Assembly: GCA_000328365.1 (NCBI GenBank)
Contig: KB310309.1
Coordinates: forward strand, 42,343-106,342
Reading direction: 5' to 3'
Source of the DNA: Capitella teleta
Lineage: Eukaryota; Annelida; Polychaeta; Capitellidae
DNA: 64,000 nt
The position numbers and the translations under genes were made by a program. Within the stretch, counting starts at the first letter, position 1, and every line of letters starts with the position of its first letter. Under the pieces are notes generated by a model, which saw only the letters and a program-made list of their open reading frames with translations, made no database searches and was not told where the DNA came from. Of the stretch, positions 24,955 to 37,989 are shown piece by piece.

Positions 24955-25245
24955 TTATCAGCATCTCAAACTGCCCGTGCCTCATTTGGGGATCTAACAC
25001 ACGGAACCCAATTGCACGCGTGTCTCTCATTTTTGTTATTGGAATCTGAGGTGAGATATTTGACAGCAAAATAGACATAAAATACATATTGCGTTACAAT
25101 ATCAGCTGCGTAGTATGAATGTAGTGTGTAACTCATGTTCTGGTAGACAAATAACAAGGAAACTGATGTATTATATGTACCATGCATAGTAGTAATTGGA
25201 AGTGCGACATTGGACACACGACTGTAATGTTGTGGCAAACATAAA
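24955..25245 (+). repeat. Repeat family B, diverged copy B3
   Basis: Aligns in the same orientation as 36730-37165. Shared anchors are TGCCCGTGC, TTTTTGTTATTGGAATCTGA (TTTTCGTGTTATTGCAAACTGA in B2), GAGATATTTGACAGCAAAAT and GACTGTAATGTTG near the end. It is clearly older than B1 and B2, and the conserved peptide of those copies is not kept. Confidence 0.6.
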
Positions 25246-26194
25246 AGTCAGTATGAATAGACATGCAAGACATGCAAGCCTCTAATGAGCCCCGCGGTGT
25301 CGATTGTTGCCATACACTAGTAGATATATTGAGTTTATTGAATTGCTTGTCATGTTGTAAGTTGCTTATTCTCCCATTGTGGTTGCAATAGCAATTATTC
25401 TGACAACTGGTTGAAACTCGATCGTGGTTTCACCGTTCGATGCCTAATGTCTACCATGCATACTTTGCTGCTGTGGATCACGAGAAATACGATTGGTTCA
25501 TCGTGGCGTCATAACAATTTGAAACTTTTCCATGTTTATAAACAATATGTAAACAAATGTAATTTTGGCCACTGATCCCCAATACATGAGTGTGGACCAA
25601 TATTCACGCTTTATGACTGGCGAACAGCTCTCCCGAAGAGTAAAACCGACCAAGAGGAAATCTAATTCCAGAAAGAATCACCATCACAAACGCCAGCGGA
25701 GATTGGGACAAAGTCATAAATCCATGGTGAATTTATCCCCCTTTATGTTATCAGAGGCCCGCTGACATTTTGGTTAATATATGTCAGTCAAGGCATCAAA
25801 GGTGGTGCATTTAGAAACATGTGAATGAATGAACGAGGGACCAGGTGGCTGGTAATATATGGCCACAGGTCAGGCCAGGTCGCAAGTCATTTTGCATTAA
25901 AGTGATTCCCTTTAAAGCAGAGATGGAATAATTAATGAATAGTGGAAGTGAATGGAATGAAGAGAGGTGAAATGAAAGAGAGATATTTAGCCTAAAAACT
26001 AAACGATAAACATTCAAACAATTGAAGGTGAATATTTTGAGTAAACAAGATAAAAAAAAAAAATGATTAAAACCAATATATAATTTTATCAATTAATTGT
26101 ACTGGCGCCTTGAAGGTCAACACATATTCCCAATATAGCGTCAAATTATCAAAATATAATCCTAATTAATAATTCCAGCCCAAAATAAGTCAAA
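25246..26194. other. Intergenic DNA, no supported gene
   Basis: A 60-codon plus-strand frame from the ATG at 25586 is rich in Lys, Arg and His (KPTKRKSNSRKNHHHKRQRR), resembling a nuclear localisation segment. It lacks homology I can recognise and splice evidence, so it is not called as a gene. Confidence 0.4.
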
Positions 26195-26402
26195 ACTTGA
26201 TATTACGAACTCGGATGTATAGAACTTCCTGTTATACCGAACTATTTTGGAGATCCCCACCAGATCCGTATCTTTTGACATTGTAGTCGGATAATACGAA
26301 CATTGCATTGTTCGAACTTCCGGTTACACGAACCAAATATCCAGTCCCCTGGGCAGAGAGGACTCCTGCTATTACGAACTCACAATAAGAAAGTTCTACA
26401 GT
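26195..26402. mobile_element. pogo-like transposon terminus
   Basis: Repeated TATTACGAACT and ATAATACGAACAT phrases and an end reading (complement) ACTGTAGAACTTTCTTATTG are typical of pogo/Tigger termini of the CAGT...ATAACGAAC style. No transposase lies next to it. Similar phrases at 31325-31375 (GATAATACGAACTATTTT) may be another fragment of a related element. Confidence 0.45.
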
Positions 26403-27784
26403 ATCCTCTCATCAAGCCATTGTTGACTGTTTGCGAGTTAATCCCTCGCACGCCTTGCTTCGCTGATCATTTAACTGCCATTTCACACTAATTTGCTATC
26501 CAAGCAAAAATGCCTCGAATCGCGGGAGGCGAAGATTTCAAAGTTCTTTCACTTTTGTCTCGAACAAAAGGCTAAATAAACAACCAAGCAAGCCGTTACA
26601 TAAATTGTAATCTCTAATTGCAGACATAACAGAGAATAACGCGGATCAAGCTTATATAGACGGCAGATATGCTGCTATAGTTGATCAAGGCCAATAACAG
26701 AGATCGGCATTGAAGGAGTTTGCAAGTGCTCCAGGGTGCAGTTTATTCACCTCTCATGCATCAATTGCCTAACATTAAAGTGTCTATGACACTTCAGCCC
26801 ACTAGATTACATAAATCGATTCACGGAGGTTTCATTATGCCATTATATGGGTCAAAGTTAGTGCGATTTCTAACACTTTTAGAACGCTTTTTCGGAAGAA
26901 AAAAAATCAGCCCCCTCGCTCCCGAGATTTGAAACGCGAGATTCCTCCGGATCTACGTTGTGACGTCACAAAACACCAAGGTATAGGAAATTAACATGGG
27001 GAGACGACGAAATTTCCGATTACCCGAAAACTAAAAATCAAAACAAATAAATAACATTCGCCATGTTTAGAACAACTTCCGCCCTATTCAATCAACCAAT
27101 TAGCAGGCAGCAAAATACCGTCTAATACTCTCTACAACCCCCAAAACTGAGCGCGCTATGCATAGCGATTCGCGCCATAAAAGAACAAACGTAACTGCAT
27201 GTACCTAGGCTTCTAGTCAATCCAGATCGCAGAATGGGGAGGAGGGAGTGACTGGTAAATTAGGCGACTTTCAAAATATATTATTTCACTGGAACTAAAC
27301 TGAATAATGGGGCTATAATATTACTTATAAATATTATTTATATCTAAATTTGTTAGCCCTCAACAGTCACTCCCTGGATAGGTGAGCTCATTCAGCTAGG
27401 GTACTTACGAAAAAATGATTTGAAAAGCCCCCTGTCTTTTGAATTATGTTAATGACTATGCTTATTATTATTGACTTAATCGATTAATTAGTTTATGATA
27501 TATTTCTCTACTTTCTATATATTTTTCAAAAGTGTTTCCCCGAAGTGAAATAAGCATGAAATTACTATTATTACAGCCATCTCTTCGCCCAACATGCTTA
27601 GTTGATGCACACACAGGCGACCATGAGATCCTATTAATTAGTAGTTCCCCCAACGTAACAATGACAACAAAGACAGAGATCAAACGATATGCTTGACGAT
27701 TAATTGCACCTTTTATTATTGGATTTAATTTAGTGAGGTATAGCGGTCACGATTGCTTGTGGAATTCGGGCAAATTCACAAATC

Positions 27785-28370
27785 AAATTTAACAATTCTT
27801 GATATTATTTATTCACGCAAGCGAACAAAATGGAACACAATTATGAAGAGGAATAAATTGTTTTTAATACCATGAATAAATTACTATATATGTACCAATA
27901 ATCGGATGTGATGATCTAATATTTTCAAAAATGAATAGTGGCATAAAAAGTACATGTATTTTATATCTATAGTTTTAAATTTAACAATTCTTGATATTAT
28001 TTATTCAAGCAAGCGAACAAAATGGAACAAAAATATTTAGAGGAAAGAATTGTTTTAACACCATGAATAAATTACTATATATAATTATATATGTACGAAT
28101 AATTGAATGTGATGATATAATATTTTCAAAAATGAATAGTGGCATAAAACGTACATGTATTTTATATCTATAGTTTTAAATTTAACAATTCTTGATATTA
28201 TTTATTCAAGCAAGCGAACAAAATGGAACAAAAATATTTAGAGGAAAGAATTGTTTTAACACCATGAATAAATTACTATATATAATTATATATGTACGAA
28301 TAATTGAATGTGATGATATAATATTTTCATAAATGAATAGTGGCATAAAAAGTATTTTATACCTATAGTT
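27785..28370. repeat. Tandem array, three units of about 192-201 bp
   Basis: Units begin AAATTTAACAATTCTTGATA at about 27785, 27977 and 28178. Units 2 and 3 are almost identical; unit 1 is more diverged and lacks the TATATAATTATATATG stretch. This is a young local duplication of an AT-rich satellite-like unit. The third unit breaks down near 28370. Confidence 0.9.
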
Positions 28371-31038
28371 TAATTAAATTATAGATTTAAAACTTTCTTG
28401 GACTATGTTTTGAACAAGAGAAACTGAGAAATATCTTAATGACACAAATGAATACATTTCATATATCAAATTGCTAAAATAATTAATGATATAATTAATT
28501 CAATAAATCAGGGAATAACTATTTCCATCTGTCTTAACTTATTATTATTATAATAGTTTATGGCCGACTGAAGTCTACATACATGTATATAATAAATGAA
28601 ATAAATTATGATAACGCAAAAAAAAAAAAAATGAACAAATAAATAAATAAGCAATGCATCGCATATATTCACAAATAAAACGGACTTCTAATGATGCCAT
28701 AAAGATTAATTAAAAACTGTATACGCAATTGAACAAATAACATTTGAACAAATTGCTTGAGTTTAAAATTCACTTCTGGAAATTAAAAATAGCATGTCTA
28801 AGAATTTCATGACAATAATTAATTTGGTTAAATGCAAATATTATGCCATGACTTTGAGATCCTTTGATCCATTATCAAAGTAATGTAAATTGGTTCTAAT
28901 TCTTGTGATGTGTTTGCATTAAATAAAAATAATGAAAAGTATACAATTAATACAATCAAGATTCTTTGTCAACAACATGATCATAAGGAGATGTCAGGGT
29001 GTAAGGCTCAGGGCGGCAAGTGAAGTGAGAATAAAAAAATTGCTTGAGTTTGAAGACGTGCTATGATAGTATCAACATGCACCTGAAGTGAGATTGAATC
29101 ATGAACAAGTGAAGGCATGGAATGAATGAATGAATGGGTGGAGTTTTACGGCACTCTGATACTAAAAGTATTATATTAGTGCCTCAGAAATGCTCATGAA
29201 AGCATGGACATTTTAGCTAATACACACCAAATTTGGCATTTTTTCGTGATTTCCAGACAACATGCTGCCCTAGTTCGGCTGAGAGAGACTGCTATCACGG
29301 CTCTGTCTTCCTTAGTCTGTCACATTCTTCAGGATTGCGAGGCTGGAAATTGAATCAAACAAAAAATCAAATATAGAAACCCTGATTATTATTAATTGAA
29401 ATGCTTAACAAACGCATGAATTTCAATATTTACCAAAAACTCATAAACATTTAGTGCCATTGAGTGATTATGGCACTTATGCCTAAATTCTCAATTGTAG
29501 CCACCGAGCTACTGCTCAATAGCTGCAGCCCATGAGCAGTAGCTACTCAACTGATTGTCCAGCAGATCCAATGCTTTTTATAATTATTTGGTCTGTTTAA
29601 AGCTGCCATGCTTTTTAGGGCCAACTAGGTCATGGTGAGCATATTGCAATATTTTGAGGCTTGAACCAAATAGTGATTTACAACATTTGCTAACTACATG
29701 TGTTGTCAAACCGGAATTTGCATCCAATTTTATTATGCTTAAACATAATTTGACATATATTTGTGTTTTCACTATTTATGCATACATTTTCATCAAAGCT
29801 TGATTGAGACATGACTTAGTCAATTCAATGCCGCTGGGCCATTAAGCCAGCTACGCATCTGTTTCATGTGTAATTACCATCCTGGCAACACGATTTTAAG
29901 AGATTGTCGTCACACAGCCAAAAAGCAGAATCAAGAGCTAGACTGCATGATTATCTGTTTGATTATCATTCAGTATAGCCACGAAGACCAATAATAATTA
30001 CTAGGCAATATATTATATGGAATATAAATTAGGGTCTCAATAATGGCACGAATTTTAATGATAATAATTTGAAGTGATTGCTCGCCACGCCCGGCCTTTT
30101 CCGTAGTACGGTAATAGTCATCTCGCCCTGCCTTTTCATCAGTACCGCTAACAGTCATCACGCCCGTGCGTAATGTACCAATGTGTGATTGTCATGGCCC
30201 CCTTTATGCCTTACTTCTTGTATGCACTCATATAGAGGTACTGGGAAGCTCAAGTAAAAAAGCTTATAATTATGGTGACGGGCGTGTTCACTTGTGGTTT
30301 CCATAATAATTAGAATGTAATTATATTATATAATTATATATAGACTGAAAACTTTAAATTAAACTTACTTCCATAATGATAATCCATGCGTGACAGGTAG
30401 ACTCATTATCCAGAGGACTTGACTTGAACAAGTGGCCAGAAAAGAGTTCCCGTAGATTGCGTAGAAGAATGCTGAATTGCATCAAGCATGGATCCTTTGA
30501 TGGCAGTCTGAATCTGGTCACCGTCACCAGTTGTCACCGCGGTTGATCGAGCTGCGAGCAGTGAACACTCTTGCACTGACTGTCACTGTGAGTGTGACTG
30601 GTGAAGTCACTCACAACTCAGGCGAGTCAGCGAAGTTTCCGTCGCCTGTTTGTTGCGATGCGGTGTCGTGGACTTCTCTTCCGAGTGCTCGACCGTATAT
30701 TTGAACTCATAGTATTCAATCAAAGTGATTCGATCATTTAAACACAACTAAAATGTAAAATTATCGCAATCGAGCAGACAATCAAAACAGCGCTTCCAAG
30801 GGCCAAGGTCAAGGTCGTCGTGACGCCACAAAAAACCTCGCCAAGCGAGAGTAAAGCGGGATTTCAAAAATCGTTTTTTTCGCGCCCTCAATATCTCTCA
30901 CTTTGCGAAGGTGTAAATAGTATTTATAGAGGACGGATCATGGTTTTATTTATTGCAATAGCAATTAAAATATTCAATTTTATTAATAAATGCATTTAAT
31001 ATGCAATATAAAAACATATTTTGAAGTGTCATGGACAC
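28371..31038. other. AT-rich interior of the TTAA interval, no gene recognised
   Basis: Very AT-rich to about 30050. It then contains a degenerate tandem pair of about 40 bp (30082-30121 and 30123-30160, sharing CCTTTT, AGTACGG/AGTACCG and AGTCATC) and a GC-richer patch at about 30400-30720 with open frames on both strands but no recognisable domain. Confidence 0.45.
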
Positions 31039-31527
31039 TTTAAAGCAAATGACGGTACAAACACCGGTCAGTCTGAGGGACTAACTGGGTGTCACACGTT
31101 TTCTCTCTAGGTGATTAATGTCGAGATCTCACCATGAATTTCATAAACTTCAGGTTTTAAACAATGAACACTTGATTCTGTGTTCATGCTAACATATATA
31201 ATTATACTAATAATAAATCATGTTCCATTATATTAACGAGAAGATATGTTGAAGGTGAATCATCATACATCTGCATGAATCATAATGTATTAACGAGAAA
31301 TTTTAATGTTCTCCGCATATATAAAACTCCTGATAATACGAACTATTTTTATGGCTCCTGAATGTTCGTAATGATGAGCCTTGACACGTGTTGTGATTTC
31401 CTGACATCATTTTCTTGCTACAAAAGAGACCCAAACAGTGCAAATTCAGTGATTTCAATTTTCCGCCAAATCGATTTGGTTCACATGATATTATTTGCTG
31501 CAAGGCGACCCACTCTATTAATTGAGC

Positions 31528-31744
31528 TAAATCGGCATAAATGTTGATGAAATTGGAAAGAAAATTCCAGGAATAACAGCATGACATGTTGGACTAACCA
31601 TACAAACTATTTTTTTTTCTTATCTTTGTTTGATACACTGCAATCTGTTTTGTAACATCCACTTTTCCAGAAATGCGTAGCACCATCGGAAAGCATTGAA
31701 ATCTTCAAAATGGAGTAGATATACTTTTGTTTGCCTACACTGTA
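31528..31744 (+). mobile_element. Tc1-type element E, 3' terminal fragment (E2)
   Basis: Matches the last 220 bp of E1 (33880-34074) and of E3: AAATCGGCATAAATGTTGATGAAATT, then AACAGCATGACATGTT, ending TTTGTTTGCCTACACTGTA. Only this end is present. Confidence 0.7.
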
Positions 31745-32393
31745 TAACGGCATATACTAGACAGGTAGACTAAATTTGTATCAATCATTGACTTTATCAA
31801 GCGTGTACACATGACACACGTATTTGCCTCGGCTTATGTCTGCTGTCAGCCATGATTGTTTGCTTGTCATTATCCTAATAGCAGCAATTTTCTGCGAGAG
31901 ATGGATACCTTGCCACCTGTAGTTGGTTGTTGCCCCTCTCTCACTCTTTCTTTCTCTCTTTTTTTTTCTGTAGACCGCTGCTACTAATCCATTTCAGGCA
32001 TGTTTTATGTTGCTCAATTTGTTTTCAATATTTATGCAAACAAGTGATCAATCAATTGGAAATATTCAAAAATATCTCATTGCCTTAATTCAGCATGACG
32101 ACTGGAATAGCGTTTAAGAGGATGTGGAAATATTAGAAGCCTTGGCTAAACCTCGAATGGGCATGCGATAATGCCTGGAAACTATCAGAAATGCGGGACC
32201 TTGTGCGCTTAACGAACTATAATATCACGTGGCCAATATTATGTAAAGTATTTTTGTGTTCAGCTATATGGATGAGGAAACATTTCTCATTTTGTGGGTT
32301 CATAAAAACATTAACGACAAATACATGTAAGACATAATAATTAAATACATATATATTTTGGTATGATTCATTATAATATTATAGTATATATCA
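31745..32393. other. Intergenic DNA between E2 and E1
   Basis: No gene, terminus or structured element recognised. Confidence 0.5.
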
Positions 32394-34074
32394 TACAGCG
32401 TGGGCCAAAAATAGTCTATGTTCTTCATGCTATAAGCTAAACTTATAATTTGGCTAAAATTGACCTATTATTCCAAGAATACCTATCTGGTATGGATTGA
32501 CGAACTTGCTATGCGCCAATTTATGCAAAGATATAAAATAAAAAGCCCATTTTGAAGGAGGGAGAAACATTTAAATGCAAGTGATGTGTAATCGCAAAGA
32601 GAGCTAAATCAGATGAGCCCCTAAACGAGCAGTATGGCTTGTCGTCTGTTGCATGGCGCTTAAATACAAATTCTCGGCTTTGCTTTGATTGTAAGAAATA
32701 AACATTAGTACTACAATCAACACAACAACACTTCCAAAGAAAGGAAGAGTCCGAGAGCGATGCCTTATGTATTCGTTTAATGAAAGCTGAAGCCTATACA
32801 TAGTCCGGGGTCCTTTTGGTCACTAAAACTGACAAGTATTTGAACTAAAAGGTTGGCGTTAAATGAAAGCATTTTATGAATATAAATGGATATAAGATTG
32901 AAGGACACATAGTGAAACATGATATTGTTGAAAATCACAATTGTGGTACTAATGGTAGGCAGTTTGACGTACACATTGTGAAAATAGTTATTTAGCAGGT
33001 GGAGAAAGTTATTTTATCAAACATATGGATCGTGGCTATGTGATAAATCGTAAATGTATGTGGTGAACATATCATGGCTAGGCAATACCAACTAACCAAG
33101 GTAACAAAAACGATTACGGAAGTATAAAATATATATGAAAAAGAACAAAACCAGAGCCTGATGAGGATTAAGTCGATGTCGATGCCATGATATGTTCTTA
33201 AACCAGCTAATTATGAAATGTCAACGGTTCTGTCACTCTGTCACACAAACAACAACACACATCTATCAATGATGTACTGGAATGCTGTCAGTACTTAATT
33301 TCGCCCGAAATCCGCACTTCGTATGGCTCCGCATTTTAGTCACAAACCGTGTTTTACCATGACGACATCCGCGTTCAGTAAATAGCAAACGTTTTATGTG
33401 AAACGTTTTGATCAACTTGTTGATAAGGAATAAAAAGCAAATTTAAATGCTTTTAAGAGGTTCTTACGACCAATGTTCGCCAGATTTTGAACACAAATAA
33501 TGAATGGTCTAAATAACATAACGTCACACCAGGTGGAAAACGATAAAATTGTATATTTGTGACCTAACAATGTGCGTAACAGAGAAACCCTGATCGTGTC
33601 CTGGGTTAAGAGTACCATTATTACTGCAACCGAGAGAATCGTTATGAGTAAAGCCGGATGTTATTAAAAATGTAGTTCTCGTTAATTCGCAGTAAATTCG
33701 TATCGGCTGTGGTGTAACAGTGCGCGGGCGTATTGACATGAATTTAAAGATTCTGATGGGAAAAAAATTGTACTGTCCAATCACGAGTCGAAGAAGTGTG
33801 TCCAAAATGATACATTGTATCAAAAGTTGGCGTCTGCAGACACCAACCAAAAACATCGCGGAATGTTAGGTAAATCTATTAATGGAGATAAATCGGCATC
33901 AATGTCGATGAAATTATAAAAGAAATGATAAGACTAACAGCATGAAATGTTAAACTATCCATACAAAGTGTGACTTGTTTGGTAACACTTTACAAAACAG
34001 GAGAAGTGCAGTGCCATCAGAAAAAAAAAACATAGAAATCGTTCACATGGAGATTACTTTTGGCCCACTCTGTA
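32394..34074. mobile_element. Tc1/mariner-type element E1, 1681 bp
   Basis: The ends are CAGCGTGGGCCAAAAATA on the left and, as complement, CAGAGTGGGCCAAAAGTA on the right, each next to TA, the target duplication of Tc1/mariner elements. Length and ends fit that superfamily, but I find no D,D(D/E) transposase frame. Minus-strand frames instead include RTLPFFGSVVVLIVVLMFIS (about 32760-32700), a short N-terminal segment followed by one hydrophobic stretch, and a frame at 33856-33524 with Asn-X-Ser/Thr sites (HNDS, NNGT). This is suggestive of a single-pass membrane protein fragment but unproven. E3 has the same ends and lacks about 1 kb of this interior. Confidence 0.7.
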
Positions 34075-34254
34075 TACATGTAAATGGATCTTCTTGAATA
34101 TAATCTACATAAATTAAAGTAAAAATCCGTTTCACTTTCAACACATTAATTGATTCATATCTATATTTTGAACACGTTTATAATCAAGTATAACAAATAA
34201 TTGTACTGATTTGTACATGCATTAATGGAAAGCAAATACAAAGGGAGAAGGATA

Positions 34255-34770
34255 TTTGTCTATAATGAGTAAGGGTTGGTGAATGACTCTGAAGAGAGAA
34301 TCAGAGCATTGACTGAGGGGCTTCTTCCTTCTCTGTCGTCTTGCAATCCTGGAATCAATGCCCTGATTGTGCTTTATTTGCTCCTTGGACGAGCAACAGC
34401 TTCTGTTCAATGCTAATTCATCTGCGTTCCTTCAGGTCGACTGATGTTGTTTTATGCTCCACATCAGATTGATGACAGCGTTTATCTCATGCATGGGTCA
34501 TAATTTGGTATCGATATCACTTTTGAACATTGCATGGATACTGGAGATATACATACCAGAAATTTCATGTGCAAAGAATTCTTGCTCATTATTGACAAGG
34601 CATTTATACCAGGACAACCATTGTAGCATCGAAGGTAATGAAAATTGCCTCTTTGATGCAGACGACTCGAATTCTTGATCTATTGCTTCTTTGTTTAAAT
34701 TATTTCATTTCAATTGCAAAATAAGCGTTGCAGTTGAAGGATTGTAGTGTATTGAGGTCAGAATCACTTT
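34255..34770 (-). repeat. Family A gene-like repeat (copy A3)
   Basis: On the minus strand it contains a diverged exon-1 region (LQWLSWYKCLVNNEQEFF, HEISGMYISSIHAM), a donor position weakened to GAG|ATAAAC, and exon 2 (NADELALNRSCCSSKEQIKH) with a later frameshift. It continues past 34690 into sequence homologous to about 13030-13090 (GCAGTTGAAGGATTGTAGTG). That continuation links the coding part and the 5' flank of family A into one unit. Confidence 0.7.
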
Positions 34771-36729
34771 AATCAATATTCAATGTTGTCTATGGATGAG
34801 AATATAACAATTCTGACATAAAAAGTTTTGTTTTTGCGTATTCTTGCACCCAAATTGTCAGAAAGCCACTCCATGGTAGAACGCGAGAGGAGCAGGTGCC
34901 ATAGGTTACCATAGCAACAATATTTTAATGAATGAAAATTTGATGATTTTGATGTAAAACGTGTTCAGGTTAATGATTAATACTTTACACCGTGACACTA
35001 AGAAAATGAAACATGAAAAATATCAACTTTGCATCAATGATAAGGAATTTAATGCAGTTTCCTATGCGCAGTGCATTTGGGGCCTCCAGGTTACAGATTA
35101 AAATCAAGCTAGAAAAACCAAAAGCGGTTTGCGGTAATTTTACCACTGGAAATTTAACACTGTGATTTAGGTGTCCCTTGTATCAGAATGCATCGCGCCT
35201 AGCGCAATATTGTGCGAAGGACATTATGAACATGCATTAGTGAGCCGTTGCATTAAACGTGAAGTGTACAATGGAACCTCGATATAACGACAGCATTCGT
35301 CACAGCCAATTTTGTGTCGTTATGCGCGGCCGTCGGGTCCCCAAAGCAGATCTTTCATTCCACTTTTCACCGCGCTTGTAGTCGTATCAACCATGACTGA
35401 ATATCATCAATGAATAAAGATACGAAGTATCGATTAATTTACCTCAAAGTGTCGGCAAACAATAAATATTCAACCAAAACATACATTATGATCAATTAGT
35501 GTAAATGGTTGCACTAAACATTAGATGTTCTCACTCTTCACCAATGTCAACGAACTGCATGTGTATGTGATCTGACCTTGGCTATGCAACGCAGCCACTG
35601 TTATTTATGCATTAAGAGACTTGAGACACCGACAGACATCTCTTTCTTGGACAATTGGATTAGTGTTTCTATTTAATCAATAGGAGGTGGTCTGTGATTG
35701 CTGTGCTTTGCTGACGCTTCGAGCAAAATACCAAGTGTGCAAACACGCCGCAAAATACCTCATGCATCTAAACTACACGCTTGTGAATTGCTCCGAAAGG
35801 CCTTGCATTAGAGGACGGGTTGAGAACGGGAAGCAAAGGAAGACACCATGTAAAAAAGCTTATGAACAATGCACATTATATTCAGTGCTATCGATAGTGG
35901 TAAGGTTCAACATAATTTGAGGTGATTGAGGTGTGCAAGGAATTATTCATTACTAGTGATGGACAAAGGCTTCGGGCTTCTACGAATACTTGATATTTTC
36001 GGAAGATTCGGCATTAACTCCTGCATTGGTTCGACTCTCTTGACCACTTTGTTAACTCGCATAGGCGCTTCTGTCTCTTGGCTTTATTCTGTGACATGCA
36101 CCATTCCATCACTAGTAATGCACTCAAACAGCTTCTCTAGCTCCTTCTAATACACACCTACCACAAAGTAGACAGAAGCTGAAATACATATACCCGCTAC
36201 GGCCTAACCATGCGTAAAAATTAGGTCAAGCTCAGAAGCTCAGTTATTGACCGAAGCTCCAAGAAATTTTGCGTTGTAAATGGCGTGGTAACAGATTAAT
36301 GATAGCTAAACGATTGCAACAGTGGTGTAGGTTACTTATATAGCTGTGGTTCATGGGGCGAATGTAGTCTTCGTCGAAGAATAACCAATGAAACAAGAAG
36401 GGCAACAGGAAGCTAATCTGAAAACATGAAGGAGGATTAAAGACAAGGTATGGCGGTCAATCGGAACGTTTTCGGCATATTTTTTTATTTTTTTTATTTT
36501 TTTTTTTTTTACTTTATTTTTTTTTTCTATTCTTTTGCGGTTCTTACGACAAAGTAATGATAAGTAAAACTAAAGAAATTGAGATTAGGTTCCAATAAAT
36601 CTTGTTTGAGTTGTTTATCGGATATTATGATATGTCGAGGTAAGATACATCATTTCACACTGATTCGATCACAGAACATTCAGTATAATATAAATTTACA
36701 TCTTCAGACTTCTTAAAAGGAATTATAAT
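34771..36729. other. Intergenic DNA with one pogo-like terminus
   Basis: At 35276-35345, AATGGAACCTCGATATAACG followed by an inverted TCGTTATGCG is the classic look of a pogo/Tigger end (ACCTCGATATAACGA), with no partner end or transposase nearby. A T-rich run lies at 36480-36530. A cysteine-rich frame at 35687-35920 has no acceptor/donor pair I can defend. Confidence 0.45.
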
Positions 36730-37165
36730 CCACAATTAAACCTCGCAAGTGGACATAGCCGTTCTGTCTTCTCACGACGCACATACCTCACAAGACCTGA
36801 GAGACCATTCTGTTGCCCGTGCAAAAGGGTCACCGGCGAAAAGTGCTCAATGCAGAAGCGTGCGATTCTTTTTCGTGTTATTGCAAACTGAGATGAGATA
36901 TTTGACAGCGAAATGGACAGAAAATACACATTGTGTTCATATCAGCTTCGTATCATGAATACAAAGCAAAGCTTAGGTACTGACGCATAAAAGAAACTGA
37001 CTGACATAGTTATGGAGCTGTTTTATCGCGTGATTCGGGAGACACGCATGTAATGTTGATTTCTACATTAAGTAGCATCATTTTTGATAATTATGCGACA
37101 TTCTGCCACGAATCTGCATAATGTATATAGCAGAAAAAAAAAATAAAAATAAAAAGAGAATCAAG
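36730..37165 (+). repeat. Repeat family B, copy B2
   Basis: Highly similar inverted partner of 10560-10995. It ends in an A-rich tail (AGAAAAAAAAAATAAAAATA at about 37131-37150), consistent with a retroposed unit of about 430 bp. It lies just before the gap and TA array at 37200. Confidence 0.75.
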
Positions 37166-37199
37166 AATCAATCAGAGATGTGACCAAGGAAATTTTTTA

Positions 37200-37374
<175 letters not shown>

Positions 37375-37989
37375 AATTTCAATGCATATACCAATAAGTC
37401 TGACGTCATCGGATGGATAACCCAAAGCGGAAGTGGAGACATGCGTCCGAGATGGGCTGGTAATAGTTGTAAAAATATTACTCTTTTTAGTGTACTGCAT
37501 AAAAATCAACAATTAAGAGACATTTGCATAATGTTTGAGCATGGATCCACGTTTAGTTGAACCACTTTATCCTAATGTTATCAAAGTACTATTTATACTC
37601 TATATGCTGTTACACCTTTAATTTGGTTTAGAGCAAATGATCTACAGGCCTACATTGCGGTTCTACCAGGGCGTACTGCCCAACACATGTCAATTTCAGT
37701 TATGATCGAGGCAAAAGAAGCATCGAAGGAAGAGGAGGAAAACATTGTTGATGCACGTTTCGATGGGAAGAGCCAATTTTCTTATTTAAGTTCCGGATAT
37801 AACATCTGTCTCCATGAAATTCCGAGCCAATGGTCGATCGAAAGCTGCGTTGATCCCCTCCCACTGATTAAACCTCGCGTGGTCTCAATAATTCAGTAAA
37901 TAAGACATTATCCTTGTATTTTACGGCATAATTTCGACTGGGGAGCATTATTTTTTTGTCCGCATAATCCAACCGTGTTGCAAACAAGA

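Larger units (their letters stand above)
26779..31039. mobile_element. 4.26-kb TTAA-flanked interval with palindromic inverted ends
   Basis: TTAA at 26775-26778 and 31040-31043 flank ends that read AGTGTCTATGACACTTCA on the left and, as its complement, AGTGTCCATGACACTTCA on the right (17 of 18). Each end is itself palindromic (AGTGTC ... GACACT). Weaker inverted similarity follows for about 250 bp (CGC-rich AAATCAGCCCC / CTCGC / GTGACGTCAC on the left; GTGGCGTCACGACG / CTCGC / AAATCCCGC on the right, complement). The TTAA target suggests the piggyBac superfamily. No transposase is recognised inside. The interval may be one long non-autonomous element or two independent insertions of a short one. 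Confidence 0.5.
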
